Shown: positions 12,745 to 25,100 of the stretch, piece by piece
Layout of the letters: the number at the start of each line of letters is the position of its first letter
Numbering within the stretch: position 1 is the stretch's first letter
Source of the DNA: Klebsormidium nitens
Lineage: Eukaryota; Streptophyta; Klebsormidiophyceae; Klebsormidiales; Klebsormidiaceae
Assembly (NCBI GenBank): GCA_000708835.1
Contig: DF237194.1
Coordinates: forward strand, 23,317-87,316
Direction: 5' to 3'
Length of the DNA: 64,000 nucleotides
Translations under genes and position numbers: made by a program
The notes under the pieces: model-generated
Told to the model about the DNA's origin: nothing
Seen by the model: only the letters and a program-made list of their open reading frames with translations
Databases searched by the model: none

Positions 12745-14615
12745 TCAAGGCTCAAGACGCACTTCGAACCACTGAATAGTTCCCTGTCCAGCCCCTAATT
12801 GCAGCTCGCATGCAGTCCCCACGAGATAGTCTAAAGCTTCGTCTATCGAAGCAAAACTAGCTAAGTCATCTGGCAAGCTCTTTCCGGGCCAGTTCTCTAA
12901 GTAAGGCCTCAGCTTCTCTTTCAACTCGACTTGAGAAACAAACGTTTCGTCTTGATCTGGTTCGAGCAGTACGAAATTGTCGGCGATATCAAACATGAAT
13001 GCTTTTCCTGATCCTCGGGCTTCAATCTGCAGTATTGGACCCAGAATTGCTCGGACTTTGATACGTGCTGATTGATGAAACGATTCGAAGGCACAAGCAA
13101 AACACATAGCAATCTCTAGAGTCGTTCCTCCTTGGCAGATTAACAAGCACTTACGCAACGAACTGGTCAAACCAGCCTTCCAACAATACAAATGTTAGTA
13201 GACAACCGAATACATCCGAGTCCAGAGGGGCGTATATGAGAACCAAAGAGATGAAGACTTGGCTCGTCGTATTGGGATCGTCAGCAAAGGAAACGCTTCG
13301 AGTGTTTGAATCTTGCACGCAGGTATGTGATTTACCCTTTTGAAACAATCGCAGTAGATTCTTGGATTTGCTTCTAACCAACCAGGTACAGCTACGAGGA
13401 GACATTATGCATTGCAGACACCAGAGTGTCAAAAGTAGGTTGTTGACTGCTTGATGCAACACCTATGTATACACTCACCTTCAGAGCACCACCTGGCGGC
13501 GGCCCGTTCCGTCGCGCTTTCACAACCTCTTTTTCCCAGGTATGTGAGATACCTCTGCCTTGAATGCTTCTTTTCCTCCATGTGGCACACTTACTCAAGG
13601 ACCGGCCTACTGAAATTGGAAGATCTGCAGAACAGAATGTCCCTTTTCAACTCTGTCAGGAGCGAACGTCAAGAAACAGCCAATCGAGGGGTTTCAACCA
13701 CAGCATGGAGGAAGTATGATACCAGATTGTACCTACCCATACCAACTCTTGACAAGACATTGTAATCATGATATTTCCGCCAGATATCATGGAGAACTCT
13801 ACCCAAATGACAAGGCAATGAAAAGATTTCATACGGTGTAGTTGAAGTACCTATCACTCTAGCTAGGCACAAGCTTAGAAACTACTTCACAAGTCCCCCA
13901 CCCCCAATGGACTGGCGAAGTAAAGCGTCAATGAGGCCCATGCCAAAAGAATTATGCCCCCAGCAGGGGCCTAACATGACCCCGAATCTGCACTCGAATC
14001 ACACTAGAAACTCAAGTTGCACATGGTGAGCGCATGTGCTGAGCGGGCGCTAAAGATTGTCAAAAAGCAGACCATGCCTGCTTGATATCAAGCACATACA
14101 ATGCTTGGCACTTATCTGATGCACACTCTTTTGGCACGTTCTCAGCGCCAATTGTAGAGGGCTGAGGTTTCCAAAATAGGATTCTTTGTTTGAGAGGTTT
14201 TTGCATCAATGGAAAAGCGGGACCAGTGAAAGCAATTCCAGAATCAGGGCAACAGTTGAATGTCGTTCAGAATTTGTATGACGTAGTGGTGGCAGTCTCG
14301 TCCATTCATCAATCATTTCAAGATCCAGAGTTTGCAGACTATGCTCACAGCTCATTTAGAAGAACTCTCATTTACTCCTCTATGATTCATACAAAGAAGT
14401 GAGAAGGTCAGAAACTTACGATGCCGCCGCGCTGTGCAGAATTGAGAATGTGAAGCAGCGGCCACGCCATGGCTTCTATGCTGCTGGTCCTGCAGAACAT
14501 GGACGGTTTCTATAGAGCAAAACTGCCCCACTTTGATGCCAAGACAAGCCGCCATCGGGAAGGACAAGTCCTCTGCCAGCTTTGCTTTCTGCAAAATCGA
14601 AATGTCTTGCACCAC
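12745..14615 (-). CDS. CRR7: CRR7-family NDH complex assembly protein, chloroplast
   Basis: Three exons: first exon ending at 14420, then 13558-13479 and 13026-12745, with phases that agree. The last exon encodes the CRR7 domain shared by cyanobacteria and plants: DNFVLLEPDQDETFVS, then LENWPGKSLPDDLASFASID, DEALDYLVGTACELQLG and IQWFEVRLE at the C-terminus. In Arabidopsis CRR7 is a stromal factor needed to build subcomplex A of the chloroplast NDH complex. The first exon is rich in Ser, His and Arg and probably encodes the transit peptide. Two in-frame starts are possible: ATG at 14615 (185 residues) or ATG at 14555 (165 residues, closer to the usual size). Presence of CRR7 implies that this organism has a plant-type chloroplast NDH. 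Confidence 0.85.
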
Positions 14616-15122
14616 ATTTCTCTAGTCGATCAGGGCAACTTGCCGAACCCTGCACCTTAACCATTATCTGTGTTAACCCTCGGGTTATGTCAGTCGGATA
14701 CGCTGTCTGTGACTCCCTCAAACTTCAAAGTTCAAGGGCTCGAAACCCTAACCCTAGTAGTCTCACTGCAGCATTTTGATCAGCTAGCTAGGGCCAGCTA
14801 GTGCGCTCTGGGACCCTTCGCCATTGGCGGCTTGGGAGGAGGTGGGAATTCTTTGTAAGCACTGCGTTGGAAGCTGTACAAACGACCATTGGTGCTGCAA
14901 ACCCTCTTCTAGGGGAATCCAAATGAAGCAGCAAAAACGTCCTTGAGAATCCTCTTCGGTGCTCCTTTAGAAGGACGCATCCCTCACGTTAATTGCCCCG
15001 ATTGAACTCAACATTGTTCGCTTCGAGCCTGTTGTGAAACCTCTGGGCATCAAAGGGATGACTCGGAATCAAAACTGCATCTGCGGGACATTGAAATAAG
15101 CGCCCAGCTTTTGTTGCAGTCA
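14616..15122. promoter_or_regulatory. Shared upstream region of CRR7 (-) and the dioxygenase gene (+), with a telo-box
   Basis: CRR7 and the dioxygenase gene diverge from this roughly 500-base stretch. It contains aaaccctaaccctag at 14743-14757, matching the plant telo-box motif (AAACCCTA) found in promoters of genes linked to translation and organelles. That it acts as a promoter is inferred from position. Confidence 0.45.
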
Positions 15123-17904
15123 ATGGCAGGCTGTAGCACATGCACCACTAGCTATAATTCTTCTTTCAATATTTACCAGGCTCATCCAAGAGGCCTCCGA
15201 GAGACGTCCCAGTCCTGCTCTTTTGCTGCTTCCTCAGCCTCATCTCAGAGCCTTCCTGAAGCAATCTGGAGAACCAATCACCCCAGCTTTATCAATCAGA
15301 TTCGTCCATCTCACCCGCACTTTTGCAGCCGGAGGCCGCACCCTTTGCAGGACCGTCGTTCAAGAAAAGCAACTGTGATTCTTGCAAGGAGTGGTGCAAC
15401 GATGGATCAAACTGAAGTAAAAGTACATCCCGCTCAATCAGCTGTCAACTCTACATTGCTGGGGGTTAAAAGCGTCCTGACAGCAAGTCAGAAGGCGCAG
15501 TTCGACAGAGATGGCTTCATCATAGTGAGGAACCTTCTTGACCAGGTAAGGCTGCAAACCAGATATACTACCTGGTCCCTTGTCCTCTGGTGTCAACAAA
15601 CTCTTAGGAATTTGTCTTCGTCAGATTGGTCCACAGAGAATGCCAAAGACGCTGGCTTTCAGAATTCCTTTTCAGAAGCTTCCCCCCTTCCCTTGTGGCT
15701 CTTCAAAAGAAAGCCTGGCCTAAGAGCAGTAGTAAACTTCGTTTTGCAACAGGCGACACAATCTGGTAAACTCAATCATGGTTGGTCCTCGAATCGTGTA
15801 CCTTAACCAATGATCGCGGGCCCTCATTTATGAGCGAGGGCCTAGGAATTTTCGCTTTCTATTCTAGGGCAGGCCATGCACACTTCACTAGTCATTTGAC
15901 GTGAGGAGCCCTCAAGACAACAAGCTCTAGAAGAAGCCCTTGAGGCCAGAATTGAATAGCCCCTTTTAATCTCCTTGTTTCCATGTACTTGTCATCGTTG
16001 AGTCCTGGGCTGCCTTATTCATTGTAATCAAGTCGCGACATCGCCTTTGTCTGCACGAAAACACGGACATCCTCGATTGCACCGCCAGCTTTGATTGGAC
16101 GTTCTGATTGACGTTCTCTCTTTTCCCTCCCCCAGTTTCACAGTACGGTTTCTTTTTCTAGAATCATTGCTCCACTTATTGTCGTCTGCAGGAAGAAACG
16201 GACATCCTCGTACGCACCGCCAAGTCCGACCCGGCGTTCAAACAGCACGCGCACGGAGTCGCTGACCCCGACGGAAAGAAAGTGAAGATGGCGCTCTGGA
16301 ACCACCCCTCGGACGACGTCTACGGGACCATCTCACGGCTTCCGAAAGTCGTCGATACTCTGGAGCACTTACTGGGGGACGAGGTGGGTTGGATAAGTTT
16401 GAAAAGCGAAAAAAAGGAAAACAAGAGGAGGAGAAAATCGCGGTTGATTCGTCAGCCATTTTCTCGACGTGCTGGAGTGCGTTTGAGTGCGAAAGGCTAC
16501 AATCTTGGGCTGATTTAAAACAGCTCAGACTTCTTGTCGCTTCTGCAGATTCTTGAAACAGCCGACTGCTGGACTGTATCCCGCTTGCACCCATGAAATT
16601 TGTTGCCAGGATTCCTCTGGGGGTCTTTCGTTTCTCTTACGGATTGATCGGACGCAAATATGTGATTTTTCCAAGCCCTTCGACCCATGCTACGGGTCGT
16701 CTTGTCCGTCTTCCCATCTCAAACTTTCACACCTTCCTCAGGCATTGGTGCAATCCTGACGAGTTTCGCCAAGGATTGTAAATGCTGGATTCGCTCTCAC
16801 GCTTGCCTTTTTCAAACTTCGCAGGTGTACCACTACCATTCGAAGATGGTGATTAAGGAGCCGTTCACTGGGGGTTCGTTTTGCTGGCACCAGGACTACG
16901 GGTACTGGTACCTCAACGGGTGTCTCTTCCCGGACATGGGCTCGGTTATGGTTGCAGTGGACCCCAACACGAAGGAGAACGGCTGTTTGCAGGTGGGCTT
17001 TTCTTTCAGTTTCTGGTTACGCTTTGGATGTGAAGAACGATACCTCTCTTTTGGAAGGAGGGCCTGGAGCGTCGACGACTCCTTTTCGGGTTTGCGTAAA
17101 CCAGTGCTCAGTCCCGCTTATGGTTTTATGTCGAAGAGTGCGCTCAAAACTTGAGGTTCTAATCGGCTTGGGAGAAGAATCTTCGCAGAGATAGCAGAAG
17201 AGAGGGGCAGGAAACGCAGGTTGTCTGGTTGTTGCAGTAGTTTGGCGGCTACTTCATCGAAAGCCAGGCAACCTCCTTCTAGTCTGATCAGCTGGCCTCA
17301 GTGGTTGGTCAAACTCCACGGACTTGAGTCCTCCAATCATGGACCGGCCCAAGCTCTGCTGTTGGGTCAGATCAATCAAGAGTCGAGCTGCCACGTTCTC
17401 TGGAATCTATAGTACCCCGAAACTCCTGGACTCGAGGCACCTCCTGAAATATCGTGACACTTTTGCAAGTATATGTTGGGGAACGGCCTTGGATCGAGAA
17501 TTTGACAATATGCGTTCTTTCAGGTGCTGAAAGGGTCCCACCTGTTGGGCCGAGTCGAACACGGGCGGTACGGCGAACAAACGGGTGCGGACCCGGAGCG
17601 GTGTGAACAGGCCCAAAAAGCGCTTGAGCTGGTTTACTGTGAAATGGCCCCAGGGGACGCGCTCTTCTTCCATTGCAACACGTTGCACCGCTCCCAGGCG
17701 AACACGTCACCCCACCCTCGATGGTCGCTTTTGTGTTGTTACAATACCAAGCACAATAACCCGTATAAGGAGTCGCATCACCCGTTTTACGAACCGTTGG
17801 TTAAAGCCCAAGAGGATGCAGTGCGGAGGTATGGGGTGCGGCAGGCGGAGGTTGGAAAGCGGTTTTGGCATCCCTCGGAGGATAAGACCGTAGGGGCCGA
17901 TTAG
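15123..17904 (+). CDS. Phytanoyl-CoA dioxygenase (PhyH) family protein
   Basis: Four exons: 15123-15545, 16192-16383, 16825-16992, 17524-17904, all joined in phase 0, about 387 residues. PhyH-family enzymes are Fe(II)/2-oxoglutarate oxygenases. The metal ligands are visible: His and Asp in [13 protein letters not shown] (exon 3) and the distal His in [14 protein letters not shown] (exon 4), followed by the Arg of [10 protein letters not shown], which fits 2-oxoglutarate binding. The N-terminal 90 residues are Ser/Pro-rich and precede a second Met at 15403 ([10 protein letters not shown]), so exon 1 may encode an organelle transit peptide. I see no C-terminal peroxisomal SKL-type signal (the end is TVGAD). 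The substrate cannot be told from the sequence. Confidence 0.88.
16048..16104 (+). repeat. Ghost copy of dioxygenase exon 2 start
   Basis: The sequence from the acceptor region onward (cacggacatcctcg..t.gcaccgcca) repeats the beginning of exon 2 (16192), including tgtctgca where the real acceptor has cgtctgcag. It lies about 140 bases upstream in intron 1 and has lost the reading frame and the AG. Confidence 0.75.
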
Positions 17905-19168
17905 GCTCTGTCTGACTCTGTCGATGTTTTCGCAACAAGGTGATAGATGTAAAGTAGCGACTACAAGGTTGAGCATTAGCTTCTGATAGTGGTTGCTCGA
18001 ATCGCTGGACCATGCAAGCTAACGCGTTGCATGAGGAGAGCACTAAGTAGCGAATTGGTCAAGTCCACATACATGTATTTAAGATTCCATCGTACAGTAG
18101 CTAAAGACGGCGACCAGACTTCGAGGACTGGTCGGACCGTCATGGCTGTAGCTCTTCTTTGACCGCATTCTCCTAACCGACCTGTTTGATCATGTTGGAC
18201 CTGAACTTTCACAGTATAGTCAAGGTACACCATCGTCAAATTCGTTGGGATTCAGCTTTCAGGTGGGCGGCTTGCATGTATGTCACGGTGTTCAACGGTG
18301 GGCGCCCACTGCGCCCGGCATGCACACGGATGACGCGTGCAGCCTTAAAGCTGCTAGCTGGCGAGCGACGCGCCAAAACCTACTAAGCATGCAGCATGTG
18401 CTAGTCGCGCCGACATAGAGGCCCGGGCGTGCATGTCATGATATATATCCAGTGCAGGCGTGTAGGGATGCGTAAACTCATTCTTGCAAACGTTCAATAT
18501 GTAAAAATTACGATGAGGATACGTGTTGGGTACGTACTATCATGAACGGTACCTCTCGGGGCGGCAGGGCGGAGCTCTCATGGCATGGTTTTTAGTATAA
18601 GTCCATGAGCTAGGAACCTACGCGGGCCCTCGCAACAGCCTCAAGCACAGCGCGCGCACGCGCGCAACCGGGCGGCCAGGCCGGCAAGCTGGCACATTGT
18701 GGCCACCATCACGCACACAGGCATTGAAGGTCATGTCATTGCATGTGTCATTGAATGATAGGTACGAAGTAGCCAACTCGGGTTCAAGAAACTCTTCTTT
18801 GATCATTTGGAGTGAGGTCAGACGTCCATTTGGAAAAAGTAACGTCCACTTTGATCATTTCGAGTGAGGTCAAACGTCCATTTGGAAAACGAGACGTCCA
18901 CAGGCTGCTCAGAAAGGCCGTACTCAAACACTTTCGATCATGGTCGAAGAGGCAGGCCCGGCCCTTGATACGAGCTAGCCCCTTTAACGAGAAGCTTACT
19001 TGCAAGCTGGTGGGGTTGAATATGTTACACATACTACGGGCCGGGCCTTTGACACTTTGCAAACGTTGATGGCAAGCGTCAAGTTGCTGGTCTGTGGACT
19101 TCACAGTGGACCGGCCTCAGTCAAGAAGACAGGAAACGGTGCCAACTAAGCGCCAGGGCCAACACAAC
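17905..19168. other. Intergenic between the dioxygenase gene and VPS45 (two 3' ends)
   Basis: Converging gene ends. No coding signal. It contains the 52-base tandem repeat at 18798-18901 and an imperfect inverted pair (ggcccggccc near 18952 and gggccgggcc near 19037). Confidence 0.5.
18798..18901. repeat. Two-copy tandem repeat, 52-base unit
   Basis: The unit starting tttgatcattt, containing gagtgaggtca.acgtcca and tttggaaaa, is present twice in tandem with a few substitutions. Confidence 0.8.
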
Positions 19169-22100
19169 TTATACAAGGTCGCTCGTCCTTTCTAGCCGGT
19201 ACACTTCTTCCAGGTCGGAAAGGAAGCTGCACAGACAAAAGCTTCGTAAGAGTGCTAGCAATCTAGAAAAACGAACCGGATCTGATCTGAGAGCGGGTCA
19301 CGCTCGAGTGCGCCGACGGCAAGCAATTGCTGTTGGGGGTTTTTTTTTTCCTGTTTTCATCTTGCGAAGCTGAAGATCAAATGTCGAAAACGAAGAAAAC
19401 ACTCCGAAGAAACTTTTAACGCAAGACGACAAGCACTTTCGAATGATGCCTGCACCAATGTGTCCTGCCTTTCTGACGAACTAGACGCTTTCACCAACTC
19501 CAAGATTGGACGTACGAGACGGAAGCATCGCAGCAATTTCCGTCTTGCTTCTCAGCAGATTTAGTATTGCGTCGAAAGACTGACCTCGCAGAGTTGTGCA
19601 CGACGGTGCCCCCCAGGACAAACTTGACGCCGCTCGCGGTGTTGTTTTGGAGGGCCACAGCGCGCGACTCCTCGTACGTGGACCCGCCCACGATGAAAAC
19701 GACCACGTCCTGCGGCCTGCGAGCGAGAAGATGCGGTATCAGAAATAGCAACCGGACAGATTCTGTCAAAACGGATAACGGATGGAGCGAGAAAAAGGTA
19801 TTCCAGGCAATCCTAGCGAGTCGCGTTGGCTACAATTTTAGGAGTCGACGGCTGAGTCTGCCAGTAAGACCTTGTTGGACCGTCCATCTGAAGGGTTCCA
19901 ACCGAGGGCAATTGTCGAAAGTGACCGACCGGGAGGCGTTCTCCTTCCATCCGTTCTGTCAGCCCGGAAACTAAAAGCGACGCGATCCTCAAAAAGAAGT
20001 CAACAAACAGAATTTCAATTCGGACACACGTCGATCAGCGTTGAAGCCTGTCATTGAGAAACTTTTGAAAGTTTAAGGGCTTCCTTCCCATCTACGTGCC
20101 GGCGGGCATGTAAACGAACGAGTTGACCGATCCTTCGACACGCCCTTTCAACATTTTCACACTTTCCCTTTTCGTCAGATATAGGGAGAGCAGTCAATTC
20201 CGCTTGATGCGGCTCTTAACCTAGGTACGGAATCTCTCCTTGCCGCCAAATACCCATTGAGTGCTCATTTCGGGGTTAATCACCGTTCTTAATCAAGACC
20301 TTCCCCACAGTTCCTGCAAGCAATTTTTTTCTGCCGGCAGGAGCGTAGTGGCTCCCAACGAACGGGTATTCTACGTCCTCAAGCCGCCCCTTTGTAAAGG
20401 CCCCCGTAGCAGATTGCTTTCCATCGCCCACTTCCGTCTCTACATCATTTGCTCCAATCGCAGACAACGTCCCTTTTCGTCCTCTCGGATCAAGGGGAAA
20501 GTATTACCTGCCGGCAGGCGCATAATGGCTCCCAACGAGCGGTTAGTCCACGTCCTTGAGCCAGCCTACTGCCACGTTCTCCCTATGCTTTCCTTACTGT
20601 CACCTTCTTCATTTTCCCTTCTTGCCTTACAGAAAGCGATAAATCTTATCTCATCCCCCAAACCGAATAACAAGTCTCACCTGCCAGCAGGCGCGTAGTG
20701 GCTCCCAACGAACGGATAGTCCACGTCCTTGAGCCGCCCCTTCGCAATATTTTCCATGGTTTGCGTCAGCAGCGGCTGGTGCTGCGTGTACACGTTCTCC
20801 ACGCCCTTGAGCCCCCGGGCAATGTTGCGCGCCCGGTTGATGAAGTCCCGGTTCATGTACAGGTCGCCCGTGCGCTTCTCCACGCCCGCATGCCGCAGCA
20901 AAGTGTAGACCAGCTGAGGAAAGGGACCCGGCGAGTATTAGACCGGTTGTTTAAAGGAACAGAAATTTCTTTCACACAGTGTGTTGTGAAAAGATATACT
21001 GGGAGCTTTGCGATGGTCCCTCGTCCACTTTTTACGCCCATGTGTCCCTTCCCTTTCGTGCAAAAGGAAAGGGACCCGGCGAATCAGACCGTTTGGTTCG
21101 AAGAGTGGCGTGTAGAGATTGTGTAGAATGTTTCGGCAAATATTCGCCGAGCAAACGTTCTCGGCTGGCTTGTACTCCCTAAGCCGGATCTTAACGCTGG
21201 CATAGCTGCTTCTAAGCTTTGATCAATGACGGGCCATCTCCACCCCCTAAGTACTGGGAAGAAACCTGAGAGGATTAATAAAACGTTTGCAAAGCCCCCT
21301 GGTACATGAATACATTCCAGAGAGGAAGGCCCAATGAAAATGCCCAGTTGACTCACGGCTGGTTTGTACTTGCTAGGCCGGCTGCTGAGCTTGGTCATGA
21401 GCTGCTCCAGCTGTCGCGGATTCTCCTTCTCGTAGCGCAACGCATAGAGCAGCACGAGCCGTAGCCGGTCCACGTCGCCCACCTTCTCGTTGTCCAGCTG
21501 AGTGGACACCTGGCAAGAAAAGGAACAATCTGATCGAGGTTGAGCCCCTTAGAGTAATTTAAAAGGCAACCCAGAACCTACGAAGACAAGGACATGGCCT
21601 AGAATCTAATAAGAGACAGCAAGACAAAAATGGGGCCAAAGAGGCTTCAGCGTAAGTACAGCGGAACGCTCAGGTCAACAATTGCAGTCATACCAAGAAA
21701 CTGTCAGTTCTGCGAATCATTTTAGCTTGACCAGTAGCACTGAGTAGTCAGGGACTGATACCGGAAGACAACTCCTAGAGAGCCAAAAAACCATAAGAGA
21801 TCGTAAAATCCAGCTGCGTCAACGCTTGGGATGAGAGCCGCAGCCCTCGATCAACAACAACTGTCTGCATCGCCTTCCAGTCGATACCCACCTTCTCAAA
21901 GGCGAATTCCGGACATTCTCGATCATCAAGGGTTCTGAGCCTTCGAAACGCCCTCGACTCCGTCAAATACCAGTATCTTAAAGAGAGCCGTTGGTACGTA
22001 CCTCCTCAAACGCAGTCGCCTGGCTCGCGGTGCACGCCAGGTCCTGCTCGATTTGCGACACGCTCATGAGGATGCGCTCGTCCACGATGCGGCTCAGCTC

Positions 22101-25100
22101 CGACATGAGCGACACGTGCTTCGACACGTTGCCCGACTTCTTGCGGAACTCGGGGTAGTTCTCCACGAAGCGCGCCATGTCCTCTGGCAAATGGTGAGGA
22201 AAGGGTTTGCACTCGTAAGTGTTTATGGTGACTTATCTGAATTTTCTTGTAAGGGCTACGGACAAGAAAAAACCTCTCAGGAAAACGAGAAGGATTGAGC
22301 GGGCCTAGGGGTCCTTCTCCACAAAGCGCGCCATGTCCTCTGCAGCGGATTAACGAAGGGGTTAAGTGGTTGCATTTCCTAAGTCAATGTGATAATTTCA
22401 TTGAAATTCCTTGTAAGTGCTACCGACCAGAAAAGGACCTTCAGAACATTGAGAATGATTAAGCAGGTCTCTAAGTCCTTCTTCACGAAGTGCGCCATGT
22501 CCTCTGCAGTATACAAGCCACCAGTATCAGTTGGAAAATCTGGTAACCAGTCAAATTCCAGTCACCACGCGCAGACTAGCTCTCAGCCCTCTTGATCTGA
22601 GGACAGCCCATAAAAAATGGGTTTCCCAAGAAAATGCTTTGGAGAGTCAGTTTCCGGGCCCCAGAACTGTTCTCAAGATCGACCGGCATTGAATGCAGAG
22701 AACCAAAAGTTCCGTATCGGTCGAAAAAGAGGGGGAAGAAGATAGAAAAGCAAAGGATTGCATGAGGAAGAAGCTTGGCTTCTTTGAAAGGCGAAAAATA
22801 GGCCCTGTCCCCTGAGATCTTCTTGCTCGGCACAGTCGATACTGTCACGAACAGCATCACCTCCAGTGTCAAGGTGCCCGGGTGCGAAACGAACGTTGGT
22901 ACAAGCAGGGATAAAATCGTTGAGAAGTACGGCCACTAAGGATGCCCTATTGAGGGGCAACCCTAAAGTAAGCAGGGGAGCAGCCAAGGAGAACCAGAGC
23001 TCAACAAAAGTGTCGAGCTGTTGACGACGAACTCACGCAGGGTTTGCAGGTTCTGGTTGGAGCGCGACTGCGCTTGGAACTCGTCGACCATCTTCTTGAT
23101 ATTCGCCCCGAGGTCGCCAAAGTTCTCGTACCTGGAAGGAAAGAAGCGTGCAACAATCAGCTTTGAAGCTTCCTTAGAAATAAAGTTAAATTACGTAGAA
23201 GACGGTTTTGTCAGTAGATGGTGCAACTTCCATCCTGATAAAGCTACTCTTACGAGCGTGTCTGCAGAACCATCACAAAGGATGAGATTCACTTCTTTCT
23301 TGCACACTTTTCGAGACCAAAAGCTTCCTGTGAGCAAGTGCCACGTGTCACGCACATGTTGGCCTTGAAGAACGCGTCCTGCTCTTGTGACAGCACGAGC
23401 TGCTGCGCCTCGGTTTTCGCCTTCGCGCCCGTCGGGGGGCCCAAGTCCACCCGGTTGTCCTCCAACCCAATCAGCTCGTGCACCATGGCCTGCAAGAAAA
23501 AGTGCCCGGTGGAAAGGTCAGGTTGCACGGTTAGTGGGGAGAAGTACCCGGTTAATATGGGAAAAGTACCCGGTTATATGGGAGAGGTGCCCGGTTGCTC
23601 GGGACAAGCGTGGCCGCGGGTGGGCTTTGTCAGGCTTTGGTGGGTAAAAAGCGTGTCCGCTTGGTGAGGAGTGAGAGTGCCCGATTATAGGTGAAAGAGA
23701 TGCCCGTTTGCTCTGGACTAGAATCTTCGCGTGGGGAGGTTGTAATGCTTGGTTATTTGAAGAGCATTGACATGGAGAACCTGCCCCCGTTGGATTGTCG
23801 AAGCTAGGCACAACACTACTGAGGGGGAGGACGTGCAGAAGATTACTGCTTGAAGATAGACTCTACGATATCGCATGTCCTTGTGCTCGTTCCGGAGACA
23901 ATACCTCTTTCGCAAACAATCACTGACACGAAACCAGCACCTCGAAACTTCATTCACGAGAGCAGGTTAGCCTGCAATTCTCATCTCACGGTCTGGAAGT
24001 TGAAAAGCTCACCTGGTATGTCCATTGGTTAAGAAGCGGCGTCACCGGGTCATCTCGTCGGTCCAGCACCAACAGCAACGGCGTGTTGTCCCCTCGTCGG
24101 AAGTCAAACAAACCGCTCTCCTGTTCGTACATCAGCTTCTGCAAGCAAAGGAAGGCGGAGCAAGAGTGCATCGGTCGACGGACTTTCAGGGGGCCTTAAG
24201 CTTTGGTGGCAATCTATAAGGACGAAGCAGATAAATTTTTGGCGACCATGTCTGAGGTAGACCGATAGGTAACAAGCCAGCGAGCGTATTGCAGGTCCCA
24301 GAGGATGTTGTCAGCCTGTTGCTTATGCAGGCTCGTCAAGATCGTTTAAGTATATGCATGTCCCCCCTGTGATATCTTGTGTGATCACCGTAAGAAGGAC
24401 CGTTCTATTCAGCCTGTCTAATGTTTCCGCGCCTTGGATCCAGAACTGACGGTCCTTTTCGCGCCCTGGCTGCAGAAGCGACGGTCCTTCTCGTGCAGAT
24501 CTTCAAAAGTCAGTCCAGTAAGGGAAGAGCTGCCCCTCAGCATCAAGAACGGTAGGTCTGAGCAGTTCAAGGAGGGACCTCGTAGCGCTCCAGCTTCAGC
24601 TTCTCTCAACCCTCAGAACGCACAAGCAAATCCAATCGAACCCCTTTAGCGCCCTTTCGAAACCTTCGACAACGGGAAGTACCCAATTCCACGTTTGATG
24701 CCAGCTCATGAGCTTCGACAAGCTCCAAAATCCACCCGACCTAGTTCCGACAGCCCACGGCGCTCCACTCAAGCGCTTGTTTCTCAAGCAGCACACCATA
24801 CCTTCCTTCCTAGCCTCGGAATCGTCTCATACGGCATAACCCAAGCAACCTGCGAGCCTCCCTCACCCCAACATCCGACGCTATCCTCCGCGCAATCTCC
24901 GAACTTCGCTGGTACCGAATCACAGGGCGCTTCTTGAGAGAGAGAAAGACGGAGGCAAGGCCCTCGACGATACGGTCCCCCGCTCGTTGACTGGCGTGGG
25001 GATCCATGACGGAGGGGACCATGCAGAGGTGGTTGGATGGGAGGTTGAGCGTGAAGTGGTACGGGTCGATGGCAAAGTAGTCGCCAAAGTACTCCTGTAA

